Made by a program: the position numbers and the translations under genes. Below the pieces are notes generated by a model. The model saw only the letters and a list, made by a program, of their open reading frames with translations, was not told the origin of the DNA and searched no databases. From Opitutales bacterium (GTDB lineage: Bacteria; Verrucomicrobiota; Verrucomicrobiia; Opitutales; Coraliomargaritaceae), in contig JABBCA010000083.1 of the NCBI GenBank assembly GCA_018607135.1, forward strand, positions 1 to 50,990: DNA of 50,990 bases. Direction: 5' to 3'. This document shows, piece by piece, positions 1 through 11,300 of the stretch (its first letter is position 1; each line of letters begins with the position of its first letter).

Positions 1-1480
<1,480 letters not shown>

Positions 1481-1530
1481 TATTAATAGAAGTCAGAATT
1501 AAGAATACAGGATTCAGAATAGATCAGCAA

Positions 1531-3075
<1,545 letters not shown>

Positions 3076-3120
3076 TTTTAAAGAGGAGAAAGAAGGTAGG
3101 AGTTAGAAGTTAGAAAAACT
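3076..3120 (-). promoter_or_regulatory. Pyrimidine-rich leader with CTAACTTCT motif before atpA
   Basis: The spacer between atpH and atpA reads on the coding strand as a C/T/A-rich run containing TCTAACTTCTAACTCCT and ends in CTCCTCTTTAAAA just before ATG. It is the same motif as upstream of atpD (542-583). No Shine-Dalgarno match is present. A role in translation is inferred only from position and repetition. Confidence 0.4.
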
Positions 3121-3516
3121 TTAGTGGACGTTTTCGGCGAGGCGTTGGAGGCGACCGGCAACGGACGCATCATACACATCGTCGCCGACGCGCACACGCA
3201 CACCAGCAATGAGAGAAGTATCTTGAGTAGTGACCGCGGTGATTGGGCGGCCGTAGATTTTTGTGTAATTCGCTTCGATTGCTTTCAGCGCGGCGTCACT
3301 CAGTGCACCAGGTGTTGCCACCACTGCAGTTTGAAGTGCCACTTCGCGGCGAAGGTAGCCGAGGTAGGACTTAAGCACAGTCAGATGATGGCGGTGCTTC
3401 GCTTGCTTGAGACCAGCGAGCACTTCGCTGACTTTAGCATCTGTCACGACACCGTTGTCCTTCGAAAGCTCGACGAGCTTCTTGGCTAACTGAGTGATCT
3501 TTTTGTCGCGTTTCAT
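3121..3516 (-). CDS. atpH: ATP synthase F1 subunit delta (OSCP), short form
   Basis: Subunit that ties the top of F1 to the b-subunit stalk. The C-terminal half is clear: AGVRVRVGDDVYDASVAGRL matches the conserved GxxIRxGDxVxDGSVxGRL region of delta/OSCP. At 131 residues it is about 45 shorter than typical bacterial delta (near 175-180). The deficit is in the N-terminal helical domain that normally binds the alpha N-termini. An in-frame TAG lies five codons upstream of the ATG at 3516, so the frame cannot simply be extended. It sits between atpF (19-nt spacer) and atpA. A functional compact form is more likely than a broken gene, because the frame is intact and operon order is kept. Confidence 0.92.
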   Translation of the reverse strand: MKRDKKITQLAKKLVELSKDNGVVTDAKVSEVLAGLKQAKHRHHLTVLKSYLGYLRREVALQTAVVATPGALSDAALKAIEANYTKIYGRPITAVTTQDTSLIAGVRVRVGDDVYDASVAGRLQRLAENVH

Positions 3517-3535
3517 CTGGTAGGAATTCTAGGGC

Positions 3536-4171
3536 TTAGTTGTTTGCCAACTCTTTAGCAGCAGATTCGGAGAAGTTGCTCTTCTCTGAATCCGAAAGGT
3601 CACGTGAAAGCACCTTAGAAGAAGTTGCGACCACAAGGCGTGCCACTTCCTGGCGAACATCGGAAAGCATCTTCTTGCGCTCTTGCTCAGTAGCCTCGCT
3701 TGCTTTGCGGATGATGGCTTCAGCTTGAGCAGCGGCTTCTTGAGTCTTTTTCTCGATCATCTCCTTTGATTGCTCGCGGGATTCGGTAAGAATGCGTTGT
3801 GCGTCTGCAGCCGCTTCCTTGATCTTTTCAGCACGCTCACGCTCAGCAGCAGCGAGTTGTGCCTTCATTTCTTCAGCATACTGAAGACCGTCAGCGATCT
3901 TTTGCTGGCGTTCGTCAAGCGTCGCAGCGATTGGCTTAACCGCAAATTTGTAGAGAACGAAGGCTACGATGATAAAGTTAATCATCTGCGCGATCAAAGT
4001 AGGCCATGTAACGCCGAACTTTCCAGCGATTTCAGTGAGCTTGTTACCTTCAGCGTGCCCAGCAACATCGCTAACTGCATCGTGCGCTGCTGCGGCGTGC
4101 GCATCTTCTGCAGCGAAAAGGCCAAGCGGTAAAGAGAGTGCGAATAGCAGAGTGATGAAAAGTGCCTTCAT
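3536..4171 (-). CDS. atpF: ATP synthase Fo subunit b with N-terminal signal-peptide-like extension
   Basis: Peripheral stalk subunit joining Fo in the inner membrane to F1. It has 211 residues, longer than the usual 156-170. Residues 1-20 look like a secretion signal ([20 protein letters not shown] followed by AEDAHA). A hydrophilic His/Ala-rich stretch follows, then the true b-type membrane helix near residues 53-80 ([21 protein letters not shown]), then a long charged Ala/Glu/Lys coiled coil to the C-terminus. Start ATG at 4171. Processing of the first 20 residues is inference. A start further inside would lose only the signal and leave a standard b subunit, so the annotated start could be wrong, but atpB shows the same kind of extension. 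Confidence 0.95.
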   Translation of the reverse strand: MKALFITLLFALSLPLGLFAAEDAHAAAAHDAVSDVAGHAEGNKLTEIAGKFGVTWPTLIAQMINFIIVAFVLYKFAVKPIAATLDERQQKIADGLQYAEEMKAQLAAAERERAEKIKEAAADAQRILTESREQSKEMIEKKTQEAAAQAEAIIRKASEATEQERKKMLSDVRQEVARLVVATSSKVLSRDLSDSEKSNFSESAAKELANN

Positions 4172-4207
4172 TGTTGAGAAAGTGTAATGGGAAGAAAGTC
4201 AGAAAGA

Positions 4208-4231
4208 GTCGGCGCCCCGAAGGACGCCGAC
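4208..4231 (-). other. Stable UUCG-capped hairpin in the atpE-atpF spacer
   Basis: The arms GTCGGCG (4208-4214) and CGCCGAC (4225-4231) pair perfectly. On the transcribed (minus) strand the loop reads CC-TTCG-GG, giving a C(UUCG)G tetraloop after one mismatch. It lies 18 nt after the atpE stop codon and 36 nt before the atpF start. Hairpins at this site can protect or attenuate mRNA, helping the c subunit to be made in excess; here that is inferred from position and stability. Confidence 0.6.
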
Positions 4232-4249
4232 AAAGACTGGAAAACCAGA

Positions 4250-4456
4250 TTAGCCAAGGAAGATGGCGAAGAAGACGATCGCTTCGGCAAAAGCCATAGC
4301 GATAATCGACTGAACAAGCACCTTAGTAGCTGCTTCTGGGTTACGACCGACAGACTCACACGCCTTAAGACCGATGAGGCCAATGCCAACAGGAACTGCA
4401 AGAGCTGCTGCTGCGACGTGAATTTTACCTGTGATTTCTGCGAGGATTTCGAACAT
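4250..4456 (-). CDS. atpE: ATP synthase Fo subunit c
   Basis: Proteolipid of the rotor ring. The 68-residue protein has two hydrophobic helices joined by the polar loop GRNPEA (usually RQPE). The ion-binding carboxylate is the Glu in AMAFAEAIVFF in helix 2. Aligned by eye with the sodium-binding Ilyobacter c subunit, the Gln ligand in helix 1 is Ile here, and the Ser-Thr after the Glu are Ala-Ile. This points to proton rather than sodium coupling. It is short at the C-terminus but complete. The gene lies 89 nt after atpB. Start ATG at 4456. Confidence 0.97.
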   Translation of the reverse strand: MFEILAEITGKIHVAAAALAVPVGIGLIGLKACESVGRNPEAATKVLVQSIIAMAFAEAIVFFAIFLG

Positions 4457-4545
4457 AATGTTTATGCGTTGAGTTTTGTATTAGTTGTTTTCTGCGTCGT
4501 CCACGGTTTGCTTCATGGTCCCGAGCGCGGAAAGGTAGTAAAAGT

Positions 4546-5385
4546 TTAGTGCGCTTCTTCGTCGTGGTTGGTCATAAGGCCAATGTAAATGGCGACGAGG
4601 AGCGTAAAGATGAGCGCCTGAACCACGCCGACCAAAACTTCATAGAAGTAGAAAGGAACTGGAATCAAGTAGGGTGCGAGACCTGTCATGCTGGTCAGCA
4701 AGTTTTCGCCCCCGAAAACATTACCGTAAAGACGGAAGGAAAGTGAAACCGGGCGGAAAGCGATCGAAACGACTTCAATGAAACCAACACCGATAAAGAT
4801 CGGAATCAACATCAAGTAGACAGGTTTCGGCGTTTCCTTTTTGTCGGCCTTATTGCCGAAAAGCTCCCAAATAAAGAACTTACCACCTGCAACTTTGATA
4901 CTGATGAACAACCAAGCAATCATGGCAACGAGCGCCATACCAAGCGTGGCATTCAAGTCGGAATTCGCAGGACGCATCCAATATTTCAAGTGGCCATGGT
5001 CATCGTAGAATCCAAAAACACCCACACCTGGAATCAAACCACTCCAGTTATGAATCAGGATGAAAAGAAACAAACCGATCAAAAGCGGGAACGTCATCGG
5101 GAACGCCTTCTTACCAACGATTGGCTCTAGAAGACCACGCAGACCATCGATCAAGTTCTCAACGACCGCTTGCCCCTTGCCAGGGATCAACTTTGGAGTG
5201 CCGACACTAATCTTCACGACGAGGATCAGTAGCAGCGAAATCGCCCATGTGGTTACAATCGTATTGGTCAGTGGTAGACCAAACAACTCTGTCAACTTAT
5301 ATGGAGACGGACTTACGCCATCCGCGGCATTCAAAGCAGTAGCGGATCCGGCAAGGAGGAAAACTGATGGTAGTAGCTTGTTCAC
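4546..5385 (-). CDS. atpB: ATP synthase Fo subunit a
   Basis: Stator channel subunit that carries protons to and from the c-ring. It has 279 residues with at least five hydrophobic helices. The essential arginine is in [14 protein letters not shown] in the fourth or fifth helix, the family signature. Residues 1-20 ([20 protein letters not shown], then AD) resemble a cleavable signal peptide ahead of the first conserved helix, as in atpF. It is the first gene of the visible operon; no atpI/atpZ is seen upstream. Start ATG at 5385. Confidence 0.97.
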   Translation of the reverse strand: MNKLLPSVFLLAGSATALNAADGVSPSPYKLTELFGLPLTNTIVTTWAISLLLILVVKISVGTPKLIPGKGQAVVENLIDGLRGLLEPIVGKKAFPMTFPLLIGLFLFILIHNWSGLIPGVGVFGFYDDHGHLKYWMRPANSDLNATLGMALVAMIAWLFISIKVAGGKFFIWELFGNKADKKETPKPVYLMLIPIFIGVGFIEVVSIAFRPVSLSFRLYGNVFGGENLLTSMTGLAPYLIPVPFYFYEVLVGVVQALIFTLLVAIYIGLMTNHDEEAH

Positions 5386-5465
5386 GAAGAACTTGAGAGA
5401 GAGTTAGTCGGGTGTGATTGACACACAAGAAAGGCGCTGTTGATGTAGTTGGGTGAAGTGCTCGT

Positions 5466-5506
5466 CAACACTAGATTTACCTTTCAATGCCCAACATTAG
5501 ATTTAC
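5466..5506 (-). promoter_or_regulatory. Direct repeat in the atpB upstream region
   Basis: CAACACTAGATTTAC (5466-5480) and CAACATTAGATTTAC (5492-5506) agree at 14 of 15 bases, with a 26-bp period, in the 194-bp gap between atpB and the divergent gene at 5580. The spacing puts them on nearly the same DNA face (about 2.5 turns). They could be paired binding sites of a regulator controlling the atp operon or the divergent gene. No convincing -35/-10 pair was identified. Function is unproven. Confidence 0.35.
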
Positions 5507-5579
5507 TTATACCCGCTATCACTTCGCAGCGGTCTGCTAAACGATAACACGGCCATAATCTTTAAGAAACCTTTCTCAA

Positions 5580-5804
5580 ATGTCTGAATTAACAAACCTT
5601 ACTGACCGTATCGCTCATTTGAGAGAGCGCAAAGGAACCTCGGAGGTCTTGCAAGCGAATCGCCCCCCTTCACGTCCATCTAGGCATCCGCTGACCAAAG
5701 AACGTAAATTTGCCACGGATACATTTATGCTCTTTGCCTACGGCTTAGTGTGCATCGCATTGATGGCACAATTTATATTAATTTTCTGGTTAGACGTCAT
5801 CTGA
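5580..5804 (+). CDS. Small single-pass membrane protein of unknown function
   Basis: I do not recognise this 74-residue protein. The N-terminal 45 residues are polar and basic (…TDRIAHLRERKG…, then PPSRPSRHPLTKERK). One hydrophobic helix near residues 50-71 (MLFAYGLVCIALMAQFILIFW) ends almost at the C-terminus, so it is probably tail-anchored with the basic part in the cytoplasm. It is divergent from atpB and runs convergently into trmB with a 10-nt gap. The tidy fit between two genes and the clear membrane helix suggest it is real. It does not resemble AtpI or AtpZ closely enough to say so. Confidence 0.6.
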   Translation: MSELTNLTDRIAHLRERKGTSEVLQANRPPSRPSRHPLTKERKFATDTFMLFAYGLVCIALMAQFILIFWLDVI

Positions 5805-5814
5805 GCGCTTGGCA

Positions 5815-6411
5815 CTAGACACGACGTGCCACAACCGAATAATACGCATCCATGAGTTTCTGGAAATAAGTTTCCATTTCATGCGGCCAAGGCGCTTGAG
5901 GGTCGATTTCCCATTCCGAATGCGCATTTAAATGCTCTACCGCCCAGTCAAAATACGGCCGATCATCTGAACGGAAGCAGAAGGTTCCACCGACATCCGT
6001 GCGTCTAGCAACTTCATCTAGAAACTCAGTTTGCACCATACGGCGGCGGTGATGCTTTGCTTTAGGCCATGGGTCTGGAAACAAGAGGACGGTTTGTTCA
6101 AATTTGATCGTGCTGGGAAGCACTTCCAAGAACTCCCCCAATTCCGCTTTATAAAAATGCACATTCCGCAGTCCTCGCTTGGTGCACTTATCAAGGCCTT
6201 TTCGAATGCGCCAAGAGATGAGATCAATACCTACACATTTTGTATTTGGATTGGCTTCACCGTAACTGGTTAACCAGTGACCATGACCGCAGCCTGCCTC
6301 GAATAAGATGGACTTTGTATCTGCAAGGTCAGATGCAACCAGTGCCTGTAGCTCCGCCTTGCGTGCGGCTTGCTTCTCTAACTCTCGTGCGTGTGCTTCG
6401 GAAATTTCCAT
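5815..6411 (-). CDS. trmB: tRNA (guanine-N7-)-methyltransferase
   Basis: Transfers a methyl group from S-adenosylmethionine to N7 of G46 in the variable loop of tRNA. The SAM-binding motif I reads [10 protein letters not shown]. The family signature [17 protein letters not shown] follows the central strand, and DDRPYFDWA lies in the C-terminal part. I chose the ATG at 6411 ([10 protein letters not shown], 198 residues) because the longer frame to 6435 runs into the terminator at 6437-6471. The gene is downstream of the tpsAB operon and converges on the small gene ending at 5804. Length is normal for the family. Confidence 0.95.
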   Translation of the reverse strand: MEISEAHARELEKQAARKAELQALVASDLADTKSILFEAGCGHGHWLTSYGEANPNTKCVGIDLISWRIRKGLDKCTKRGLRNVHFYKAELGEFLEVLPSTIKFEQTVLLFPDPWPKAKHHRRRMVQTEFLDEVARRTDVGGTFCFRSDDRPYFDWAVEHLNAHSEWEIDPQAPWPHEMETYFQKLMDAYYSVVARRV

Positions 6412-6430
6412 ACACGTCAGATGCTGGATA

Positions 6431-6471
6431 CACAAAAAAGGTCAAGGCTGCATACACAGACCTTGACCTTT
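6431..6471 (-). terminator. Rho-independent terminator of the two-partner secretion operon
   Basis: AAAGGTCAAGG (6437-6447) and CCTTGACCTTT (6461-6471) form a perfect 11-bp stem. On the minus strand it is followed by a run of T (complement of 6434-6439). It lies 23 nt after the tpsB stop codon and separates that operon from trmB. Confidence 0.85.
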
Positions 6472-6493
6472 AGAAAGAGATCGGAAGCACTAA

Positions 6494-8338
6494 CTAGTAG
6501 CTCAAAACTACACCGATGTGGCCGCGTGAATCACCGCTTTTGCCCACAGCTGAGTCCTTAATTTGCCAGCCATAGTCGAAGCGAACACTTAAGTGTTGGG
6601 ACATTGAGTAGCGAAGGCCGATGCCTGCAGCGCTCAAGGAATAGCTCTTAGGAGCTGGACTGCTTTCATCCGCACTGTGACGCTCCAGTTGTGCGTAATC
6701 CCAAAATGCGAGTAACTGAACTTGGTCGTCAGGTAGTGGGTGACCTGCGACTCTGACCTGCTGATTTGAATGGATTGAGAAACTCGGTGAACGAAGCTCA
6801 AGGCTTGTAATGACCCCCTCCTCTGCATTTGCCACGCGCTCGTTGTAACCACGGACGGTTGCGTAACCACCTGCGCCAAGCTGTTCACTCGACAATAGGT
6901 TTTCGCTACTCAACTGTCCGGTGACCGATGTGAGTAATGTAAAGTCGTGTGGTAGACGTGTGATACGTTCAAGTGTGAGACGACCATAAACGTAATCGGA
7001 CTGCCCCTCAAAGGATACGGCCTCAAAATCTTCGTCGTCATTATGCGAAAACATCCCACCAGGACTGTAGTAAGCAGTTACGTTCATGCTAGTGGAGCCC
7101 CAACTGTCACGAAGCGCAGCACTATAACCGAGGTTGAACTGGCTGATTTCTGTTTTGGTTTCTGGTAGCTCAATGCCACTGAATGTGATTGCATTTTCAG
7201 AATATTTATATTCATAGCCACCAAAGACTTCATGACTAAACTGCTCAGATCCGCGAAGTGGGATTGCATAGCGAATACCTAAACTGTAGCTCTCACCGTC
7301 TGCCTCTAAAATATCAGAGGCGATTTCAGCAGTTGAATTGGAATATGCCCCGTAAAAACTCAAGATATGGCGCCACTGAGTGATTGGAATGACGTAACTT
7401 GCGGAGTGCGCGTAGAAATCCTCCATGTCTGGGGCCATCGTATATTGATAGTTCAATTGATGATCCAAGCCAAATGCATTGCCCCAATTTATCCCCGCAA
7501 AAAGCCGGTCTCTATCCGTAGACTTGGTGCCTGAATTTTCGTATCCTGCATAATAACGCACTGGTCTGCGATCCTCGACTTGAAAGTTTAAGTCCGTCTG
7601 CGAAAAATTGCTGCCTCGACTGAAGAGCAAGTTCACATTGCGGAATGGATTACGATTGATCCAATTTAAGTCATCGTTAATCGTATCGCCAGTGACGACT
7701 GAACCTGAAGAGCTACGCAACTGAGCAGCCAACAGCTCTGACGAGAAATACTCGTTGCCTGAAAAAGCAATCTCTCCGACCGTCCCTTGAATCACGATCA
7801 TTTGAACACTGCCACCAGTAATGTCTTGCTCTGGGACAATGACATCCACCACTGGATAACCATTTTGACTTAGGAATTGGGTAGTATCGCGATTGAGCGC
7901 ATTGAGTTTCCGTAGTGTCAGAGGTTGACCAATGTAATTGGCTGCAACTGTCTGAGCAAAGTCCTCGCCAGCCAACACTGCGATCGAATCCTCTGCGGTG
8001 ACACCCGAAACCGAGCTACCGTTACGCTGCACTGCAGACTCAGATGAAACAAACGCCAAGCCGCTGAGCTCCTGAAGGAGGACCGTATTCAGACGAGCTT
8101 CGCTTATTTTAGGATCAGTGGCCTCACTGCGAGCTGTTGCTGCGTTGCCCGCATTAGGATCCACAATACCGTCGTCGCCTGGCAACTTAGGCTGAATGCG
8201 CTCATAGGTTTCGGCGGATAGTGGCGCGATGGCCATGCCACCAAGCAATAAGGCAGTTGCCAGAACCTTCGCATGAGTGGCAAAGGACTGAGTTTGAGTG
8301 TCCGTAATTTTGTTTGAAGTGTTTACGTAAATTTTCAT
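6494..8338 (-). CDS. Two-partner secretion outer-membrane transporter, ShlB/FhaC/HecB family (TpsB)
   Basis: Omp85-superfamily pore that exports the giant exoprotein encoded just upstream. Using the ATG at 8338 it has 614 residues. A signal peptide comes first (long polar start, hydrophobic VLATALLLGGMAIAPLSA, then ETY). POTRA domains follow, with the segments PLTLRKLNALNRDTTQFL, NGYPVVDVIVPEQDITGG and GNEYFSSELLAAQL. A 16-strand-type barrel makes up the rest. The hallmark VRGY motif of the loop-6 hairpin is seen in GGYATVRGYNERV. The chain ends in …GVVLSY, an aromatic C-terminal residue expected of an outer-membrane barrel. A GTG at 8380 would add 14 residues; neither start has a Shine-Dalgarno sequence. 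It follows the exoprotein gene by 47 nt with no terminator between, so they are probably cotranscribed. Confidence 0.94.
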   Translation of the reverse strand: MKIYVNTSNKITDTQTQSFATHAKVLATALLLGGMAIAPLSAETYERIQPKLPGDDGIVDPNAGNAATARSEATDPKISEARLNTVLLQELSGLAFVSSESAVQRNGSSVSGVTAEDSIAVLAGEDFAQTVAANYIGQPLTLRKLNALNRDTTQFLSQNGYPVVDVIVPEQDITGGSVQMIVIQGTVGEIAFSGNEYFSSELLAAQLRSSSGSVVTGDTINDDLNWINRNPFRNVNLLFSRGSNFSQTDLNFQVEDRRPVRYYAGYENSGTKSTDRDRLFAGINWGNAFGLDHQLNYQYTMAPDMEDFYAHSASYVIPITQWRHILSFYGAYSNSTAEIASDILEADGESYSLGIRYAIPLRGSEQFSHEVFGGYEYKYSENAITFSGIELPETKTEISQFNLGYSAALRDSWGSTSMNVTAYYSPGGMFSHNDDEDFEAVSFEGQSDYVYGRLTLERITRLPHDFTLLTSVTGQLSSENLLSSEQLGAGGYATVRGYNERVANAEEGVITSLELRSPSFSIHSNQQVRVAGHPLPDDQVQLLAFWDYAQLERHSADESSPAPKSYSLSAAGIGLRYSMSQHLSVRFDYGWQIKDSAVGKSGDSRGHIGVVLSY

Positions 8339-8385
8339 AGGTCGTGCTAAAGTGAGTGGTCGTTCAAAGTTTACATGCACAGTGA

Positions 8386-11300
8386 TTAAGGAAGAATCAC
8401 AACATCTTCAAATACGGTTTGCGTGACTCCAGCCGAACCTTGGCTGTAAGATGAAGCTTGAACGCCTCCCGCTCTACCTGACGCGCTTGGGATGTTCCCA
8501 GCTAGGTTAGAGAGTGCAGCGCTTTCTTCGTAGGCGACTTCGGCTGTCTTGGTGTTACCAACACGGCGAATGCGCTCACGATCGCGCTCCACAAATGGAT
8601 TCAGCGGATCACGGTAGAAGTAAGCACCGATCTGGAAGAGGTTACCATTCTCCATCGTTAGGCCTGTGAACTCATTTTCGATCTGCCATGAAGCGTAGAA
8701 GCTTGGGTAGCTTGGTGCTAGGCTTAAGAAGCTGATCGAATCAATCGCACCTGCAAAGATGGTGATGTCGGCGGCATCCGTGCCGAGGAAGTTGCCACCT
8801 TGGAAGACAGCATCTGGGTTCGACTCTGTGCCAAATGTATTCGCATCCGTGATAAATGTGTAGTTAAGCCCTGGCGCTACAGTGACTGTGCCATTGTTGA
8901 TAAACGAACCACCAATGATCGCGGTGAGCACTGTATCATCCAAACCAAGAGTGCTTGGATCGGTCGCACCAGAATCGAAGTTAAACTGTGTATCATCGGA
9001 ATTGAGAACAAGATAACCGAGTGGGTTGTTCAAGCTACCAATTGCATCGTTAAAGCGAGCATCTCCGTCCACTTGAAGACCAGCTGGACCAATCAAGGTG
9101 TTGTTGAAGATGACTTCATCTGCAGAAACGATTTGCGTGTTGGAGCTGAGCACTACTTCAGATTCAAACGTCTGTGTGCCTACATCCGTAGTAATGGTGC
9201 CAACGCCCAATGGATCGGTCGGACCACTGATATCCAGTAGTGGATCGTAAGCAGTAGCGCTCGCCGCATCGAGTGTAAGGAGGTTCGTATCGAATAGGAT
9301 GTTTCCACCAGTAGAACGAACTGCATCAGCGGCAATGGTGATGTCACCTGCAGCAATGATCTCAATATTACCCGTAGCATAGATGCCCTCTCCCGCTGGG
9401 ATATCGGCAGACACTGCGCGGTTGCTGAAGGTCGCTGCTGGAATAATTGATTCGATCGTGATATTGCCATTCGCGATGACACCTTGGAAGTTCACAATCT
9501 CGGAAGAACCCAGATCGATGTCACCATCTGTAGTGAGCAAGGTAGCTGTATTGGCTGCGATTGCAGCAGAATCAGTCAAGCTTCCTGTGCTGGAGAGGAT
9601 CAAGTTGATCGAGTTCGCAACACCTTCAATCGCCACATCACCAACACGCTCATCAAGCGCAAGATCCTTGGCAGCATTACCGAAGTCAATAATTCCCGCA
9701 GAGGTGACCACTCGTAGATCGTCTACAAGTGTTGGATCGGTAGCGCCCACTGAACCAACTCCATTGAAGAAGATTGTTTCAGCACCCGCATCAGCGATGA
9801 TGTGAATATGCGCAGGATCAACGTCAGCTACGGTAATCGCGCCGCTGTTATTGATCGTGACTGTTTCAGTGAGGCCAGATTGACCAACTTGAACGTCGTC
9901 GGTCCATACGCCACCAGCATTGTTTAAGGTGCTGTTGATTGCGTAGACATCTACAGTCCCGCCGTTGACACCAGTTAGGTTGGTAACGCCAACGCTTGTG
10001 AGAACTTGGTCGTCTGCAAGCGAGTCGACGATGATCGTTGAGCTATCTGCTGCGAGATCGATCAAGCCGCCTGCGTTTACAGTTTGCAAGCCGTCAACTG
10101 ACTCGATGATAACTGTGCTGCCAGTATCCGCGACAACAGTCACATCATTTTCAGCATCTAAGAGTTGTGGACCTGCGTTATTTCGAATCGTCAACGCGGA
10201 GGCATCCATATCGACCGCAATGTTTCTAGCTGCGTCCAATGTTTGGCCAGTTGCAGCTTCTACGGTCAAGCCTGAGCCAGCGATCCCGTCGATAGTGATG
10301 TCACCAGTCGTCGCGGTGATGATTTGATCGGCCAAGGCAGAACGTAGTGTCACTCCAGCATTGTTACCGTTCAATTCGACATTGTTTTCAGCAGTGATTG
10401 TCTGCAGACCAGAATCTGCCTGGACCAACACTCCGGATAGGTTTGTCGAATCAATATCGATATCCGTGCCCGCTGTCAGTGTCTGTGCTCCAGAGGTATT
10501 ACGAATAGTCACAGTCGATGAATCCGTCGCACTAACGATGAGTTCACCCGCTGTCGCTTCGATTGCTTGCGTGGTTGCCGCGAGCACATTGATGCCAGAA
10601 GCACCTGTTGCTTGAATGGTGATGTCGCCGGTTTCAGCTACGATGGACTGGTCCGCAGTCGTGGATTCAACCAGTAAGCTCGAAGTCGTGTCGGAAGTGA
10701 TGTCTATTGTCGTCTGCGCATCGATGTCCTGTGTGAGGAGCGATGTCACAAACAGACCGGAGTTCACTTGTGAGTTCAAATTGATCGCACCATCGACCGC
10801 ATCAATCGTCTGCGTGTTGTTTGTAGAGTCGATAGTGATGTTACTTGCGCTCATTGAAGAAGCGCTGATTAAGCCATTCGTCGCACGCAATGTTTGTGCG
10901 CCATCAAGTGCTTGGATCAAGCCGGAGCCTGTTGTGACATCAAGAGTGATGTCCTGTCCAGCGAGGAGCTGCTGAGTATCACTAGTGTTTTGAATGGTCA
11001 AAGCGCCTGTATTCACAGTGCCATTGATTGAACCCGTTGCCGCCTGAGCTTGAAGAAGCTGCGTTGTTTCTGCAAGGACGCTGGCACTTCCATTGGTGAC
11101 ATCGAATGTGATATCACCTGCAGTTGCAGTGAGCGTTTGATCGGCTGTTACGGAGTCGATAGTCACACTACCAGATACGACATCTACATCAATGTCATCA
11201 CCTGCAGTTAATGTTTGGCTGCCATTCGTTGCCTCAACAACTGCAGAACCATTGGTCACATCGAGGCTGATACTTGCTCCCGCAAGCAGGTCTTGAGTGC

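Noticed and set aside
4250-4456. Sodium-driven ATP synthase
   Set aside because: The c subunit lacks the helix-1 Gln and the Ser-Thr after the carboxylate that bind sodium in known sodium-type rings.
6412-6435. trmB start at 6435
   Set aside because: This would place the first codon at the edge of the tpsB terminator; the ATG at 6411 gives a typical TrmB N-terminus.
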